DNA from: an uncultured Collinsella sp.
GTDB taxonomy: Bacteria; Actinomycetota; Coriobacteriia; Coriobacteriales; Coriobacteriaceae
DNA length: 7,574 bases
Assembly: GCA_902489225.1 (NCBI GenBank)
Contig: CABTZA010000091.1
Span: forward strand, 1-7,574
Direction of reading: 5' to 3'
Made by a program: the position numbers and the translations under genes. The notes beneath the pieces were generated by a model. It had not been told where the DNA came from. It searched no databases and saw nothing but the letters and a program-made list of their open reading frames with translations. Position 1 is the first letter of the stretch, and each line of letters opens with the position of its first letter. Shown here piece by piece: positions 6,164 to 7,574 of this stretch.

Positions 6164-7246
6164 TTATTTCTCCTCAATAAGCTTGTCGACCTCGGCCATA
6201 AGCGCGTCGACAATTTGGTCCTCAGCTACTTTACCAATGATCTGGCCATGCGAAAAGAGCAAGGCCTGACCACGTCCGCAAGCAACGCCCAGATCGGCAT
6301 CAGAAGCCTCGCCGGGGCCATTAACGGCACATCCCATCACAGCGATCGAAAGCGGCGCGGAGTAGTTCTTAAGCCGCTCGGTAACCTCCTCGGCAATGGG
6401 AATAAGGTTAACCTGGCAGCGGGCGCATGTGGGGCACGAGACAATCTCGGGGCCACGGCGACGCAGGCCCAACGACTGCAGAATACCCCAGGCAACCGGC
6501 GGCTCCTCAACCGGATTGGCTGTGAGCGACACACGCATGGTGTCGCCAATGCCTTCGGAAAGCAAGATACCCAAGCCTACAGAGCTCTTGATGGTGCCCT
6601 GGAGCTTGGTCCCCGCCTCCGTCACGCCCAGGTGAAGCGGAACGTGGGGAATCTCACGCGACAGGGCTCGATAGGTATCGAGCGTCGTCTGTACGCTATG
6701 GGCCTTGGCGGAAAGCACTATGTTGGTAAACCCACGATCCTCAAAGTGCCGCACAAAGCGCTCGCTCGACATCACGAGCTTTTCGGGCTGCGTGAGGTCA
6801 TCGCGCTCGGCGATATCCTGCTCAAGCGAACCGGCATTGACGCCGATACGAATCGCACAGCCCGCAGCACCCGCAGCATCAATCACCGCGTCGACCTTAG
6901 CCCAATCGCCGATATTGCCGGGATTGATGCGGAGCTTGGCGGCACCGGCCTCCACAGCGCCAATGGCCAGCTTGTGGTTAAAGTGGATATCGGCAACGAT
7001 TGGCACCGGAGACTCGGTACAGATGGTGCGGAAACCCTCAAGCGCGGCCTCAGTGGGCACGCTCACACGCACGATATCGCAGCCAGCCTGCGCCAACGCG
7101 CACACTTGCGCAAGTGTTGCCTGGGCATCAGCGGTATCGGTGCAGGTCATGGATTGGACCACCACCGGCGCACCGCCACCGATCTGCACACCGCCCACAT
7201 GCACGGGGCGCGTCAAATCGCGAGGCAAAGGATGGGATAAAGACAA
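6164..7246 (-). CDS. ispG: (E)-4-hydroxy-3-methylbut-2-enyl-diphosphate synthase IspG, TTG start
   Basis: IspG (GcpE) is the iron-sulfur enzyme that reductively converts 2-C-methyl-D-erythritol 2,4-cyclodiphosphate to HMBPP, the penultimate step of the MEP isoprenoid pathway. The TIM-barrel part contains VGGVQIGGGAPVVVQSMT (17-34), RVSVPT (60-65), VADIHFNHKLA (84-94), LRINPGNIG (105-113) and RIGVNAGSLE (133-142). The C-terminal 4Fe-4S site is C271 and C274 (CPTC), C306 and E313 in GCAVNGPGE, with the same spacing as C270, C273, C305 and E312 of E. coli. The longest open frame begins at an ATG at 7333, but that would overlap rseP by 74 bases and add residues the family lacks. TTG 7246-7244 has GGGGAG (7260-7255) 8 bases before it and gives 360 residues, a normal length. 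GTG 7255 is a less likely alternative because it touches that RBS. The gene abuts proS. Confidence 0.95.
   Translation of the reverse strand: MSLSHPLPRDLTRPVHVGGVQIGGGAPVVVQSMTCTDTADAQATLAQVCALAQAGCDIVRVSVPTEAALEGFRTICTESPVPIVADIHFNHKLAIGAVEAGAAKLRINPGNIGDWAKVDAVIDAAGAAGCAIRIGVNAGSLEQDIAERDDLTQPEKLVMSSERFVRHFEDRGFTNIVLSAKAHSVQTTLDTYRALSREIPHVPLHLGVTEAGTKLQGTIKSSVGLGILLSEGIGDTMRVSLTANPVEEPPVAWGILQSLGLRRRGPEIVSCPTCARCQVNLIPIAEEVTERLKNYSAPLSIAVMGCAVNGPGEASDADLGVACGRGQALLFSHGQIIGKVAEDQIVDALMAEVDKLIEEK
6170..6175 (-). promoter_or_regulatory. Ribosome binding site of proS inside the end of ispG
   Basis: GAGGAG lies 6 bases before the proS ATG and is formed by the two glutamate codons near the end of ispG (GAG GAG AAA TAA ATG). 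It decides the proS start and implies translational coupling of the two genes. Confidence 0.7.
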
Positions 7247-7254
7247 TCCAAACA

Positions 7255-7260
7255 CTCCCC
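7255..7260 (-). promoter_or_regulatory. Ribosome binding site that decides the ispG TTG start
   Basis: GGGGAG begins on the last base of the rseP stop codon (TAG at 7262-7260) and lies 8 bases before TTG 7246-7244. No ATG in the ispG frame lies between here and the conserved start of the protein. Confidence 0.6.
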
Positions 7261-7574
7261 TACAGAATAAATCGAAGGATGTCGGAACGAAGCATATAGA
7301 CAAACAGCAGCGCAAAGAGCGCGATGCCCACATAGCTCACAATCGTCTGGACCTTGAACGGAAGCTCGCGGCCAGCAATCTTTTGAATGATCTCGATGAC
7401 CAGCTTGCCGCCATCGAGTGGTGGGATGGGCAGCAGGTTCATAAAGCCAAGCGAGAACGAAATGAGGGCGGCAAACGAAAGGAACGTGGCAGGGCCGGCA
7501 CAAGCAGCCTGCCAAGCCATACCGCTAATGCCCCCAAGAGAAGAAGACCGATCGAGAACTCCAATCTAATCCTG
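7260..7574 (-). CDS. rseP: Site-2 intramembrane metalloprotease (RseP/RasP family), C-terminal part, with in-frame TAG near the edge
   Basis: Only the C-terminus is present. From the methionine at 7520 it reads 86 residues with two hydrophobic segments: FLSFAALISFSLGFMNLLPI (13-32) and VSYVGIALFALLFVYML (about 61-77). NLLPIPPLDGGK (28-39) is the conserved NxxPxPxLDGG motif, whose aspartate is a zinc ligand in M50 proteases such as E. coli RseP; the HExxH half is off the edge. Members cleave membrane-bound regulators such as anti-sigma factors. Codons upstream of Met 7520 still look like family sequence (SSSLGGISGMAWQAA), so this methionine is probably internal. However a TAG occurs in that frame at 7568-7566, two codons from the edge. 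This may be a real nonsense mutation, a contig-end error or strain variation. The gene is followed by ispG after 13 bases, consistent with the dxr-rseP-ispG-proS type of cluster. Confidence 0.8.

Noticed and set aside
6083..7240. 385-codon open frame antisense to ispG
   Set aside because: Shadow frame opposite a gene with complete catalytic motifs; no RBS or domain supports it.
7247..7333. Extended IspG N-terminus starting at ATG 7333
   Set aside because: It would overlap the end of rseP by 74 bases and add a cysteine-rich leader not known in IspG; a better RBS precedes TTG 7246.
7213..7515. 100-codon frame overlapping rseP and ispG on the minus strand
   Set aside because: It is out of frame with both recognised genes and its translation has no family features.

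Overview
The window looks like chromosomal DNA from a GC-rich anaerobic actinobacterium, most likely a gut Coriobacteriia close to Collinsella. This rests on strong C/G-ending codon bias, a single-polypeptide fermentative AdhE, the order rseP-ispG-proS and the general character of the proteins. The taxonomic call is inference; no marker gene settles it. Both ends cut through genes, so this may be a whole short contig.

Layout. Bases 1-429 (minus) hold the N-terminal part of a REP-associated tyrosine transposase (Y1/HUH family) that runs off the left edge. The gene-free stretch 430-761 is AT-richer. It contains an inverted repeat that would mask the transposase ribosome binding site, a small cluster of REP-like repeats around a perfect hairpin, a set of GTTTYAGT / AAGCGTTT repeats, and a candidate extended -10 promoter for adhE. 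Bases 762-3410 (plus) encode a complete bifunctional aldehyde/alcohol dehydrogenase AdhE with all expected catalytic and iron-binding residues. A GC-rich hairpin without a U-tract separates it from a 254-residue APH-fold phosphotransferase of unknown substrate (3499-4263, plus). Two terminator hairpins occupy the convergent gap 4264-4441. The rest is a minus-strand operon, transcribed from the right edge: the C-terminal part of a site-2 protease (rseP type, with a puzzling in-frame TAG near the edge), ispG with a probable TTG start, and proS directly abutting ispG.

How the genes work together. AdhE reoxidises NADH by reducing acetyl-CoA to ethanol during fermentation. The rseP-ispG-proS group is a housekeeping cluster combining intramembrane proteolysis, the methylerythritol phosphate isoprenoid pathway and prolyl-tRNA charging. 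Its members share short spacings and probably translational coupling. The phosphotransferase has no recognisable promoter of its own and may depend on read-through from adhE.

I found no convincing wholly new system. The most interesting parts are the transposase/REP-like region with its RBS-masking hairpin, the operator-like repeats before adhE, and the unassigned kinase.
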